Positions 45,764 to 54,501 of a stretch of DNA of 64,000 bases are shown in pieces. The stretch spans positions 62,001 to 126,000 of the forward strand of contig NZ_JACJRJ010000004.1 in assembly GCF_014697195.1 (NCBI RefSeq), written 5' to 3'. Source of the stretch: Cylindrospermum sp. FACHB-282 (GTDB lineage: Bacteria > Cyanobacteriota > Cyanobacteriia > Cyanobacteriales > Nostocaceae). A model generated the notes under the pieces. It had not been told where the DNA came from, did not search any database, and saw only the letters and a list, made by a program, of their open reading frames with translations. Made by a program: the position numbers and the translations under genes. Position 1 is the stretch's first letter, and each line of letters begins with the position of its first letter.

Positions 45764-46984
45764 TTAATAAATAGAAGCCAAAACCTTATCTGCTGCGGCT
45801 CGAAATGCAGTTGCAGCACCTGCACTCATATCTCGTGGCGCACAAATGCGATTTCTTACATAAGCCAGTGTAATAGCTCCAGTAGCGGCAATAATGGGAT
45901 CGATACTTTCTTTACCACCCGTTCTACCACCAGGCAATGGTGCGCCATTACCATTAATGAGATAATCAGCTAGTAATCTGAGGTGAAAATCAACACCTTC
46001 TTTGATTATTGAAATATCACCTAAAACTTGCACTCCAGAGTTTTTCAAAATATCTTCAATAGCAACTTCTCGATTATCACTTAATCTTTCAGCCGCTTCG
46101 GCTCGATATTCAATAAACTCACTTTCTACTAAATCTAAAGGTATAGAATTACCGATAGGTTCTATACCAAATCTGCGTCGCAAAAGTAAATTATTAGTAA
46201 TGTTGTCTGACTTAACTCGGTTGTAAGCAGGACGTTGTTTGAGTGCGGTAAACCAAGCATTAATCTGTGGAAAACGAGGATTTCCTTTGATGTGATATCC
46301 CCTATACACTGGTAAATTAGCCGCCAATCTATCTAAATGAGGACTATACATGATATCTACCAGACTAAATGTTGACAAAAAGTAAGAACCAGGATATCTA
46401 CCTAAAATTTTCTCAATTTCGTCTAATTTAGATTCACATTCTGCCTGTAAATATGCTAATTCATTAGCATTTTCAGGGGCTTGTCTGAGTAATTTGTAAG
46501 CAATATCTCTAAACCCATTAGTTTCAGCATCCTCAACCCATTCTCTGCCAACAGCATTTTCCTCGGTATTTTCAGGCAGCAAAGTTTCGCCAAAGTGTTC
46601 TTCCAATTCTAAGAGAATTTTTTTAGATTCATAAACTAATTTACCCTCAATATATGCTGCGGGGACAAGAGTTGTAGGAACTAAATCGGTATACCATTTA
46701 GGCTTATTACTCAAATCAATAAATTCAGTTTCAAAGGGAATTCCCTTCTCTTCTAAAGCAAACCAAACCCGTTCGCAAAAAGGACACCAAGAGTTACTAT
46801 CACGATATAATAACACTGGCGGTTTTTTATCTGGGGGTACTTTATCGAGAGTACTAGGAATAGGAGCAGTAGAAGGAGATTTTCCTGGTCTTTTCACTCG
46901 ACGGGCAGGTGTATTTTGTCGAGCGCTTTCTAACAGTTCTTCCCAACTAGATATTGTGCTTGATTTAGTAATTGAAAACGACAT
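45764..46984 (-). CDS. Glutathione S-transferase family protein, extended
   Basis: 406 residues. A thioredoxin-fold domain with active site CPFC (SNSWCPFCERVWFALEEKGI) at about 80 is followed by a helical domain up to about 270 and an extra C-terminal region of about 130 residues, GREVAIEDIL and on, not typical of GSTs. The ATG at 46984 has AAGGTG upstream. Reading upstream to 47023 would overlap the methyltransferase gene. Middle gene of the operon; gap of 4 bp. Confidence 0.85.
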   Translation of the reverse strand: MSFSITKSSTISSWEELLESARQNTPARRVKRPGKSPSTAPIPSTLDKVPPDKKPPVLLYRDSNSWCPFCERVWFALEEKGIPFETEFIDLSNKPKWYTDLVPTTLVPAAYIEGKLVYESKKILLELEEHFGETLLPENTEENAVGREWVEDAETNGFRDIAYKLLRQAPENANELAYLQAECESKLDEIEKILGRYPGSYFLSTFSLVDIMYSPHLDRLAANLPVYRGYHIKGNPRFPQINAWFTALKQRPAYNRVKSDNITNNLLLRRRFGIEPIGNSIPLDLVESEFIEYRAEAAERLSDNREVAIEDILKNSGVQVLGDISIIKEGVDFHLRLLADYLINGNGAPLPGGRTGGKESIDPIIAATGAITLAYVRNRICAPRDMSAGAATAFRAAADKVLASIY

Positions 46985-46988
46985 TGTT

Positions 46989-47645
46989 TCACCTTGTTTT
47001 ATTTGGAATACCGGAAAAAACAAATAAATTTTGCTCTTTTAGTACAGTTAAGCTTTCACCTAAATAACGATGAATCCCTACTCCCATATCTCCCGTTGCT
47101 GTGAGTTTAAAGTAAACTTCATCAAAACCAAACTCACGGAAGTATTTACGCACAGTTTCCGAGGAAGCCACACCGTTAGAATGTCCGCGAGTCCAGAGGA
47201 CAAATGCACCTTTTTTACTCAGAAAGCTCAGATTCCCCAATAACCGATTGAGTTCGTTTTCATCAGCTAGATTGCCGAAAATTCCACATACAATCACAAT
47301 GTCTGCTGGTACTGCTCCTACATAGTTAGCAGAAGCAGTTGCATCACCGTTGATAAACTCAATTTGCTTTGTTAAACCTAATGATTCTATAGTTGCGCGT
47401 CCACGTTCAACTAACTGAGGGTTGATTTCTACCAATCTTGCATATACATCTTTAGCGCGAGGGTGATTGGCTAAAGTTCCTAATAAATCTCTTCCATCAC
47501 CAGCGCAAAGACTAACTACACGAATGCTCCCTGTTGGGGAATTATCCAAACTATAGGAAATATATTCCCGCACGATTTCTAGACGCTGCTGTAATTTGGG
47601 TTCAGTGTTGTAAAGATCGTGCCATTCCAACCAATCTTTTGGCAT
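46989..47645 (-). CDS. Class I SAM-dependent methyltransferase
   Basis: 218 residues. SAM motif I is VVSLCAGDGRDLLGTLANHP, followed by LVEINPQLVERGRA, FINGDATA and ADIVIVCGIFGNLADEN. It is the first gene of a three-gene operon with GST and DUF442 phosphatase. A small-molecule target such as a thiol or arsenical is an open question. Confidence 0.85.
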   Translation of the reverse strand: MPKDWLEWHDLYNTEPKLQQRLEIVREYISYSLDNSPTGSIRVVSLCAGDGRDLLGTLANHPRAKDVYARLVEINPQLVERGRATIESLGLTKQIEFINGDATASANYVGAVPADIVIVCGIFGNLADENELNRLLGNLSFLSKKGAFVLWTRGHSNGVASSETVRKYFREFGFDEVYFKLTATGDMGVGIHRYLGESLTVLKEQNLFVFSGIPNKTR

Positions 47646-47917
47646 AAAAGAAGATTTCCGGTTGCTAAAAATTCAGATTTCACAGCGTGGGCTTGTGACT
47701 CTGTTGTCAAATACGGTAAGTTTATCGAGTATTAGTAGATTGAGGATAAAAGCAGACTACCATATAAATTCTCAGAAAATCAAGCCCCCAGGATAATTAA
47801 GTTACTCATTCCGCTCTCACCGTGGGATATTCAGATTGTGACAATATGCAACTGTACTTGCCATAGCTGATGCCGTAAGTAAAATGTATTATTTATAACC
47901 TATTCTTTAGAGTAAAA
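47646..47917. other. Intergenic region, nothing recognised
   Basis: Upstream DNA of the methyltransferase operon. No supportable ORF. It merges into the MITE at 47918, and in all about 900 bp lie between two minus-strand genes. Confidence 0.35.
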
Positions 47918-48058
47918 TAAGTAAGTAGGCGAAAAAAAATTAAACTATGTTAAGCAAAGTAAAAACTATTGAAATTTGCTCGTAGTGAGGGCTTCAGCCC
48001 TCAAAGTAGGGCTTTAGCCCTGACTACCAACCTTGAATTATTTACGCCAACCTACTTA
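47918..48058. mobile_element. 141-bp MITE family, complete copy 2
   Basis: Ends TAAGTAAGTAGGCG (47918-47931) and CGCCAACCTACTTA (48045-48058). Same length and nearly the same interior as the copy at 29424. Confidence 0.75.
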
Positions 48059-48405
48059 CGTGAAAATTTACTGTGGGAAACACCATAAAACTTTTTTTCC
48101 TGCAACAACATTGAGCGCCCCGGCAATTAACGCGCTACTGAAGAGAAGTAAGCTATCTATGGACAAGTATTCAATTGTTAGGCATTTTAGCTCTACATTT
48201 TGAGAATAAATGTATGCTAAAAGACTTGTTTTTTAGTAAAGACTATGGAATACTCCTGACATAGTACGATAAGTTGACCAACAAACAGTAGTTTATTTGA
48301 AACGCTGGTAGCTTGCCAGTCAAATTATTTAACTCGTAGGAGTGAACTTGCTTCACTTCTATCTTTAGCTGTCAAATAACTTGCAATTTTTGCAATTTAC
48401 GGTCC
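48059..48405. other. Intergenic region between two MITEs
   Basis: 347 bp. No ORF or structure that I can support. It follows the 3' end of the ApeA-like gene, and no remnant of its missing C-terminus could be read on the minus strand. Confidence 0.35.
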
Positions 48406-48509
48406 TACCGCTCCCCTTATGATGGTTTCAGCAATAACAGAGCCGAAAACCCAGGTACAGTAATGGTTATGGCTGTAAAAGGGGATATCTTAGCATAAAG
48501 GGAGCGGTA
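48406..48509. mobile_element. 104-bp MITE-like element downstream of the ApeA-like gene
   Basis: Ends TACCGCTCCCCTTAT and ATAAAGGGAGCGGTA are inverted repeats with one mismatch over 15 bp. TA at both ends suggests an IS630-like target. It lies 36 bp past the stop of the gene at 48545. No ORF inside. Confidence 0.6.
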
Positions 48510-48544
48510 TAACCCAATTTACTAAAAATTCAGACAAATCCCAA

Positions 48545-49951
48545 TCAACAATTAGTTATCATATCAGCAAAATTATTTCTTTGTTCTTTACCTCTAAAAC
48601 ACTCAGGTAAGCAAGTTTGATGAGTACGAATAAGCTCTTTTAATCGTTTTCTCAATGAAAATTGATACAGATGAGATAAAGTTTTTTTAATGGAACTCTT
48701 AAAATCAGATTCCATATCATTTCTTGAATCAATAACTTTTAAAAAATCTTTATATAATCCATTCACATAGTCATCTTCTTCCATGAATTTACCACCATAA
48801 ACAATTCTATGGAATGCTTCTATTGATTGAGCTAAACTCAGAAATCTTTCTCTAACATATCTGTTTGGTATATAAAAAAGTCCCAAATATAAGTTAAGAC
48901 TTGTTTCTAATCTTTCAAAATTAGAATACCATTTAATGAAAACATTATTAAAGTTATTCTCGATATCGTGGAAATCTAACAAAACATTATCATACTTAAA
49001 CTCTCCAGATAAATCAGACTTGAGTTGTTTAAAATAAATTTTAACTGAAAATTCCTTTTCTATTTCCTTCTCAATTATTTTAGCATTAGGCAAGTGACTA
49101 ATACGTAAATATGGTTTTTCAACTACAACTTGACTTTCACAAGAATCTTCATCATTAACAAACTCAAAATCTTGACATTTTGTTTTTATTATTGTAGTTA
49201 CTTCTGTTAAATTAGTGGATTGTCCCATTGCAAAAACTAAAAAATCTTGAACCTTGAATATGGTTTCTAAATACTTATCAAGTTCTTGAAATTCAAATGA
49301 ATTTAATTCAAAAAGCTTATCTTCTGACACAGGTATATATCCAATATGTTGCTTGAACTCTGATGCTAAATGTAATCCTATTGAACTTATGGGTCTATCT
49401 TTAATACCAAGTGTAAAGTTATCAATATTACATAAAGGAATAAATGGAAGAGGACGGTAATTTACTTGCAGTTCTTCAAATCTTGTTTTGTTTTTATCTG
49501 GTATCAACTCTATTTCAATGTTATTAATAGAAAGCCATGTTTCTAAATTTGTAAAATGAAAGCATAAATTATTGAATTTAAGTTCTTCCTGTTTATAAAA
49601 ATGAAACCCACGTAAAATATAAGCTGGATAACATTTTATTGTTTGTAATCCTGTACTAAATCCTTTAGCATTGACCACACATTTATATAGTGTTATTTTT
49701 TCACCTATTGTTTCTCCATTATAAAGTTCTCCAAGTATAATTGGTACACTTGATCTGCTGAAGTCTCTATTTAAGCTTTCTTCTAAGGAGTTTGCTGGTA
49801 CTTGATTAATCAAATCATCCTTTAATTCCAAAATCGGATGTTCATAGGCAGAAAATTTTAAAGTTCCTTCTACTGTGTAGTTAGGATTTTCTGGTAAGAA
49901 CCATTTTCCTTCTACTTCAAATGAAGTAAAAGCTACTTTTTTTTCTTTCAT
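48545..49951 (-). CDS. ApeA-like HEPN-family protein, truncated at the C-terminus
   Basis: 468-residue protein resembling ApeA-type anti-phage HEPN RNases. The N-terminal half starts FTSFEVEGKWFLPENPNYTV and EGTLKFSAYEHPILELK, like the ApeA N-terminal domain. The C-terminal half holds the helical HEPN segment FLSLAQSIEAFHRIVYGGKF. The protein ends KEQRNNFADMITNC, just before the RN(x4)H catalytic motif usually found about 5-15 residues later, so the RNase site appears lost. I chose the ATG at 49951 (MKEKKVAF); an upstream start would add a hydrophobic 20-mer. AT-rich compared with neighbours, suggesting transfer. Confidence 0.6.
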   Translation of the reverse strand: MKEKKVAFTSFEVEGKWFLPENPNYTVEGTLKFSAYEHPILELKDDLINQVPANSLEESLNRDFSRSSVPIILGELYNGETIGEKITLYKCVVNAKGFSTGLQTIKCYPAYILRGFHFYKQEELKFNNLCFHFTNLETWLSINNIEIELIPDKNKTRFEELQVNYRPLPFIPLCNIDNFTLGIKDRPISSIGLHLASEFKQHIGYIPVSEDKLFELNSFEFQELDKYLETIFKVQDFLVFAMGQSTNLTEVTTIIKTKCQDFEFVNDEDSCESQVVVEKPYLRISHLPNAKIIEKEIEKEFSVKIYFKQLKSDLSGEFKYDNVLLDFHDIENNFNNVFIKWYSNFERLETSLNLYLGLFYIPNRYVRERFLSLAQSIEAFHRIVYGGKFMEEDDYVNGLYKDFLKVIDSRNDMESDFKSSIKKTLSHLYQFSLRKRLKELIRTHQTCLPECFRGKEQRNNFADMITNC

Positions 49952-50050
49952 AACTATATTAAGTAGTAAAATTAGTGTTAATAATATATCACTATTATCT
50001 TGTATAAGCAAGCACTATGTTAATAAATAGGTTTAAATTTGCTAGATTAC

Positions 50051-50207
50051 CTAAATCAAAAGCAGTAATGTAGGAATCTCATCTGGACAATCAACAATTA
50101 AATCAGCGTTGTGAGTTTCCAATTCTTCCCTAGTTCCATAGCCATAAGTCACACCAATTGCAGCAATATTATTTTTCTTAGCTCCAATGATATCGTGAAG
50201 GCGATCT
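50051..50207 (-). pseudogene. C-terminal fragment of a HAD-family phosphatase, copy 1
   Basis: On the minus strand the reading is DRLHDIIGAKKNNIAAIGVT, YGYGTREELETHNADLIVDC and PDEIPTLLLLI, then stop. This is the end of a HAD-IA phosphatase. The rest is missing; upstream is a GCGATTCCTACGGAGCGCTT repeat. About 90% identical over 135 bp with the copy at 50996. Confidence 0.75.
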
Positions 50208-50315
50208 GCTTGCAGCAGCGTTTCGCGATTCCTACGGAGCGCTTCGCTATCGCACTTTCTATACAGTTATCGAACGCTTACCATATTCCTTACACGGTCA
50301 CAGCAAAGATATCAC

Positions 50316-50349
50316 TATAATAGAAATATCAATCTTCACAGTTAACTGT
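50316..50349 (+). promoter_or_regulatory. Promoter and palindromic operator of the toxin-antitoxin operon
   Basis: A -10 box TATAAT (50316-50321) is followed by the 12-bp perfect palindrome ACAGTTAACTGT (50338-50349), which ends 1 bp before the antitoxin ATG. Autorepression by the antitoxin-toxin complex is inferred. Confidence 0.45.
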
Positions 50350-50350
50350 A

Positions 50351-50617
50351 ATGACTATCAAAGAGTTACTCTTACAAGAAATTGACAACACCCCCAACGA
50401 ACTCCTAGAGGATCTGCTGAGTTTTTTACAATCACTGAAGACAACCCCAAAACAGCCTCTAAGTACATATCAAGAACTCTTAGAACGAATTGATTACTTA
50501 GAAACAATAGTAGGTATTCGTAAAGGACTAGATGAATTTAAGCAAGGTGAAGGAATACCAGCCGATCAAGCATTAACAACCCTAAAAAACAAATTTAATA
50601 TTCCTCCTCGCTCATGA
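50351..50617 (+). CDS. Antitoxin of a RelE/ParE-type pair (DUF2281-like)
   Basis: 88 residues. N-terminus IKELLLQEIDNTPNELLEDL, then LSFLQSL, similar to DUF2281-like antitoxins, then an acidic, Gln-rich tail with FKQGEGIPADQALTTLKNKF. It overlaps the toxin gene start by 4 bp (ATGA), so translation is coupled. Confidence 0.8.
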   Translation: MTIKELLLQEIDNTPNELLEDLLSFLQSLKTTPKQPLSTYQELLERIDYLETIVGIRKGLDEFKQGEGIPADQALTTLKNKFNIPPRS

Positions 50618-50928
50618 ATTACCAAGTTATTATTCAACCTACTGCTTTTCAAGAAATCGAAGCTGCTTATCGTTGGATGTGCGATAATCTGAGTCCTGAA
50701 GTAGCAAACAATTGGTACTACGAACTTGAAGATGCTATGGCATCATTACAAAAATTTCCTAATCGCTGTATGATAGCACCAGAAGCAAAAGTAATTGGTA
50801 GTGAAGTTCGTCAACTCTGGATTGGAAAACAAAGAAAATATCGAGTTTTGTTTGTAGTCGAAGAAGATGTTATCGCCATTCTTCATGTTCGTCATAGTCG
50901 CCAATCTTATTTAAGTGAAGAGTCATAA
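50614..50928 (+). CDS. RelE/ParE family toxin
   Basis: 104-residue toxin-like protein of the RelE/ParE fold: YQVIIQPTAFQEIEAAYRWM, PNRCMIAPEAKVIGSEVRQL and the terminal basic strand RKYRVLFVVEEDVIAILHVR. RelE-type would cut mRNA at the ribosome; ParE-type would block gyrase. The sequence does not decide this. It sits between two copies of a broken HAD gene. Confidence 0.85.
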   Translation: MNYQVIIQPTAFQEIEAAYRWMCDNLSPEVANNWYYELEDAMASLQKFPNRCMIAPEAKVIGSEVRQLWIGKQRKYRVLFVVEEDVIAILHVRHSRQSYLSEES

Positions 50929-50995
50929 TTATTTTTACCAGCTATAGTATAATTTACTCTAAGTATCGCTTTTGATGGAAATCAGCGTTGAGCCA

Positions 50996-51200
50996 TCAAA
51001 TTAAAGGTAGTAATGTGGGAATTTCATCTGGACAATTAGCAATCAAATCAGCTTTGTGACTTTCCAATTCTTCCCTACTTCCATAGCCATAAGTGACACC
51101 AATTGAAGCAATATTATTTTTCTTGGCTCCGATGATATCATGAGAGCGTAGGCATCTCCTACCATAACAACAGTAGAAGGTAAAAGGCCTTTCCTGTCTA
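50996..51200 (-). pseudogene. C-terminal fragment of a HAD-family phosphatase, copy 2
   Basis: The same reading as copy 1 (HDIIGAKKNNIASIGVTYGY ending PDEIPTLLPLI, stop at 50996) plus an upstream piece GLLPSTVVMVGD separated by a frameshift near 51150, where GATGCCTACGC-type repeat bases have entered. Beyond that stops appear. This copy keeps more of the gene than copy 1. Confidence 0.75.
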
Positions 51201-51243
51201 TAATTTAGGAAATTAAATCACCTTTCACACTTCTAATTCTTAT

Positions 51244-51603
51244 CTATGAATTTTGTCCAGTCGGTACTCTGTTAATGTTGTTCATCACCCTGAGTTGTCG
51301 AGTCGGATCTTTGTCAGTCCCTCCCATTTTGCCCCGATGCCAACCCATGTTACGGGTGTAACTACCTAGCAGGTTTTGGGCAATTAACTGCTCTGATTCA
51401 ACTTCATCATCCTGTTCGGCGTAAGGCGACACATAAAGAGCATCCACAGGGCAATACAGTTCACACAAAAAACAAGTCTGACAATCTGACTTGCGAGCAA
51501 TCACGGCCAATCCGTCGCTTCCAGAATCGAAGACATCCCGTGGACAAACGTTCACGCATATATCACACCCGACACAGCGATCGCTATCAACAATTTCAAT
51601 CAT
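51244..51603 (-). CDS. Two-cluster [4Fe-4S] ferredoxin-type protein
   Basis: 119-residue electron carrier with two [4Fe-4S] motifs: CVGCDICVNVCPRDVF and CQTCFLCELYCPVDALY. It follows the flavoprotein gene by 11 bp and almost surely is its partner, as in the adenylylsulfate-reductase beta subunit. The C-terminal part (LIAQNLLGSYTRNMGWHRGK) may wrap the partner. Confidence 0.92.
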   Translation of the reverse strand: MIEIVDSDRCVGCDICVNVCPRDVFDSGSDGLAVIARKSDCQTCFLCELYCPVDALYVSPYAEQDDEVESEQLIAQNLLGSYTRNMGWHRGKMGGTDKDPTRQLRVMNNINRVPTGQNS

Positions 51604-51614
51604 GATTACGCTAC

Positions 51615-53210
51615 CTATTTCCAGTGATTTTCTTCGGTGATAACTGCAACATCATCAATACCAGACGTGAAAATTCTTCGTGTTTGTGCAGCATCTGTTG
51701 TTGTGAAATCTGTGCGTCGGTGCATTCCTCTACTTTCCTTCCGTGCATCCGCACTAGCCCAGATCCAGCGAGCCGTAGCTGTCATTGCAGCCGCTTCCCG
51801 TGCGCGTAGAGCGTTGCGACCTTCACCCACCAAATAATCGCGTACATCTGCCCATACTGCATCCAGACGTTCACGCGACAGTGCTATCCTGCTTCCAGAA
51901 CGAAAGAAATTGACATCAACGGGCAAGGTTTCAGCCTGAACAGCACTAATCACTTCAGTAATTAGACCATCCTCTATCTGCTGTTTACGGGGACGCAATC
52001 CCGCCTCACCTAAACCATGAACCAAGCGTGTCCCGGCTTTCTCCCCTAGAGAGAGAGCAAAAAGTGCCGCCGCACGCCCACTCCAAGTGCCGCTGGCGAT
52101 CGCCCAAGACGCATTAGGACTTCCCCCTCCTGATACAGCCCCGGTAATATTTTCACGAGAGGCTGCATCGCCCGCAGCATAAAGTCCGGGTACTGTTGTA
52201 GCGCAATCATCGTTGATGATTTCGAGTCCACCTACCCCACGAACAGTGCCTTCTGAGCGTAGTGTGACTGGGAAACGATGGTGGAAAGGATCTAATCCGA
52301 TCCGGTCAAGTGGTAAAAAGCAGTTAGGCTGACCCCGGCGCAACCAATCATGTTCGACGGGGCTGCCACGATCCATTAGAGCATATACTTTTTCACCCGC
52401 AATCAGCTGGCGCGCAATGCGTACAGCCCGATCTTCCCCAGTTTCCGGCAAAGGAGAGCCATCTTCTAGGTAAAAACTGGCGAAGGAGAATGTCAGCCCC
52501 TTAGTCACGGAAGTATGAGCAGGCGATAAGCCATATTGGGAGGAAAACTCCATTCCAGATAGTCTTACGCCTGCCTCTGCTCCCATGAGATAACCATCGC
52601 CGGTATTACCATCGCAACCTAGTGCATGAGACAGAAAAGCGCATCCGCCAGTTGCCAGTACAACTGCACCTGCTCTGACTTCCCACCGATTCCCACTGCG
52701 CGGATGAATACCTGCTGCACCCGCAATCACACCATTGGATGAAAGTAGTTCCAGTGCGGGATGATGGTCAAGAATGCGTACACCAGCTGCGATCGCTCTC
52801 CGTCGCATGAAGCCCATGTAATCTGGACCGCGCAAGTTAGCACGGTAGGGCTGGCCTTGATCATCAAAAGGAAAGGGATAGCCGCTATTTCCTAAGTCAT
52901 TTAAACCTGTTTGCGCCTGTTCGATCACACGCTGCAACCAATGGCGATCGGCAAGTCCTGTTGAACGGGACAAGCGACGCTCAATTTCTGCATCACGTTG
53001 TCCACCTTTAGGGAGATACCATGCCCCAGTATTGGATGGGGCTGTTGCTCCTGAAGTACCGCAATACCCCTTATCGGCTAAGACAACGCGAACACCTTGC
53101 TTTGCAGCTGAAAGTGCTGCCCAAACACCTGCTGGTCCCCCACCCAAAACTAGGACATCAGCAGTAATCACACTCTTTTCTGCCGACACCTGAAAACTTT
53201 TTGTATTCAT
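51615..53210 (-). CDS. FAD-dependent oxidoreductase (fumarate/APS reductase-like flavoprotein)
   Basis: 531-residue flavoprotein. The FAD Rossmann motif is ADVLVLGGGPAGVWAALSAA, then TSGATAPSNTG and the second FAD motif GLYAAGDAASRENITGAVSG, and a helical C-terminal domain (LRAREAAAMTATARWIWASA). With the ferredoxin at 51244 it would form a two-subunit enzyme resembling adenylylsulfate reductase. Similar pairs occur in sulfonate-use clusters. The start is uncertain: MNTKSF at 53210 is used; MLVQNS at 53255 is possible. Confidence 0.9.
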   Translation of the reverse strand: MNTKSFQVSAEKSVITADVLVLGGGPAGVWAALSAAKQGVRVVLADKGYCGTSGATAPSNTGAWYLPKGGQRDAEIERRLSRSTGLADRHWLQRVIEQAQTGLNDLGNSGYPFPFDDQGQPYRANLRGPDYMGFMRRRAIAAGVRILDHHPALELLSSNGVIAGAAGIHPRSGNRWEVRAGAVVLATGGCAFLSHALGCDGNTGDGYLMGAEAGVRLSGMEFSSQYGLSPAHTSVTKGLTFSFASFYLEDGSPLPETGEDRAVRIARQLIAGEKVYALMDRGSPVEHDWLRRGQPNCFLPLDRIGLDPFHHRFPVTLRSEGTVRGVGGLEIINDDCATTVPGLYAAGDAASRENITGAVSGGGSPNASWAIASGTWSGRAAALFALSLGEKAGTRLVHGLGEAGLRPRKQQIEDGLITEVISAVQAETLPVDVNFFRSGSRIALSRERLDAVWADVRDYLVGEGRNALRAREAAAMTATARWIWASADARKESRGMHRRTDFTTTDAAQTRRIFTSGIDDVAVITEENHWK

Positions 53211-53489
53211 AAACTCACATTTATGTTCACTTGGTTGAGAATTCTGTACAAGCATTTCGAGACGTTGAACCGCAAAATTATGTTACTTGCTGATACTTGA
53301 TTACTTTTGGATTTATGCGGTATTATCATATAATACTACTGTTTATCTATCAAAATACAGTAGTATTTAACTTTTCTCTACAAAAAAAGGGTTTTTAAGC
53401 CCCTCCCCGTTTCGGGGAGAGGTTTGGAGAGGGGTGAAAAATATGTGTCGAACTCAAGTTCAAATATTAATTAACCAAGGAATTTAAAC

Positions 53490-54161
53490 ATGGCTGACAT
53501 CAAGATTTATAGTGCGGTGGTTTGTCCTTATGCTCACCGTACCCGCTTGGTACTTCAGGAAAAGGGTATTGATTTTGATTTGATTGAAATTGATTTGCAA
53601 AATAAGCCAGAGGGATTTACAGAGGTGTCTCCCTATGGAAAAGTACCTGCAATTACGCACGGACAAAACCGAGTTTGGGAATCAGCAGTTATTAATGAAT
53701 ATCTAAATGAGATATTTCCCAATCCACCGCTTTTACCCAGTAGTTCTATTGGTAAAGCTCAGGCTCGGATTTGGATTGATTTTGCTAATACTAGATTCGT
53801 TCCTGCTTTTTCTAGTCTCTTACGAAGTAAAGATTCCCAACAAGAAGAAGAAGCTAAAAAGGAACTATACAAACACCTGGAATTCATTGAAAATGAAGCT
53901 TTAGGAAAACTTTCTGGAGAAGGGCCCTACTGGTTTGGTGAATCCATCAGTCTAGTCGATTTCACCTTTTTCCCCTGGTTTGAGCGATGGGCTGCACTTA
54001 AGCATTATCGTGGCTTTAGTATTCCCTCAGAATTCACCCGTGTGAAACAGTGGAAACATAATCTCAAAGAACGTGCATCTGTGAAGGCGATCGCTCACTC
54101 TAAAGAGTTCTATATTGAGCGATATGCTAAGTTTGCTACTCCTGTTCCTGTTGCTGTCTAA
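53490..54161 (+). CDS. Glutathione S-transferase
   Basis: 223-residue GST with thioredoxin-fold motif VVCPYAHRTRLVLQEKGIDF (Cys-Pro-Tyr-Ala, Cys the likely active residue as in omega/lambda-type) and YGKVPAITHGQNRVWESAVI. Helical C-terminal domain with SLVDFTFFPWFERW. It is divergent from the flavoprotein gene, with a GGAATT-type site upstream of the ATG. Part of the sulfur/xenobiotic island by context. Confidence 0.92.
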   Translation: MADIKIYSAVVCPYAHRTRLVLQEKGIDFDLIEIDLQNKPEGFTEVSPYGKVPAITHGQNRVWESAVINEYLNEIFPNPPLLPSSSIGKAQARIWIDFANTRFVPAFSSLLRSKDSQQEEEAKKELYKHLEFIENEALGKLSGEGPYWFGESISLVDFTFFPWFERWAALKHYRGFSIPSEFTRVKQWKHNLKERASVKAIAHSKEFYIERYAKFATPVPVAV

Positions 54162-54188
54162 GGATACTAAATATCTCTGGTAAAAAAT

Positions 54189-54225
54189 GTAGAGACGAGA
54201 ATCCATAAATGATAAACGTCTCTAC
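54189..54225. repeat. Small palindrome GTAGAGACG...CGTCTCTAC
   Basis: 9-bp arms separated by 19 bases. A closely related perfect 28-bp palindrome is at 63336-63363. Common dispersed repeat. Confidence 0.6.
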
Positions 54226-54259
54226 GCTAATCCATATTTGCTCAAAAACAAAAATATAA

Positions 54260-54430
54260 GTGCAAACTGACTGTGATGGAGTGTTGGTAGATAGTGAGAC
54301 ATTGAACAATCGCGTTCTTGTCGAATTTGTTGCCGAATTCGGACTGACACTAGAACTTGAAGAAGCTATTATGTTATTTAAGGGTGGCAAAATAGCTGAA
54401 GTTTTCATTATTTTCAAGTGCATTATTTAA
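54260..54430 (+). pseudogene. N-terminal fragment of a HAD-family hydrolase
   Basis: From a possible GTG at 54260 the reading is TDCDGVLVDSETLNNRVLVE, VAEFGLTLELEEAIMLFKGG, then KIAEV before the frame loses identity and stops at 54428. This is the HAD motif I region (DCDGVLVDSE) of a 6-phosphogluconate-phosphatase-like enzyme. Only 56 codons are left, so it is broken. Confidence 0.65.
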
Positions 54431-54501
54431 TAATAACGTTAGAGGCTTTCCCATAAAACAGGCGGAACAAACAGATAATCTCAAATACTATAAGCCCAGA
54501 T

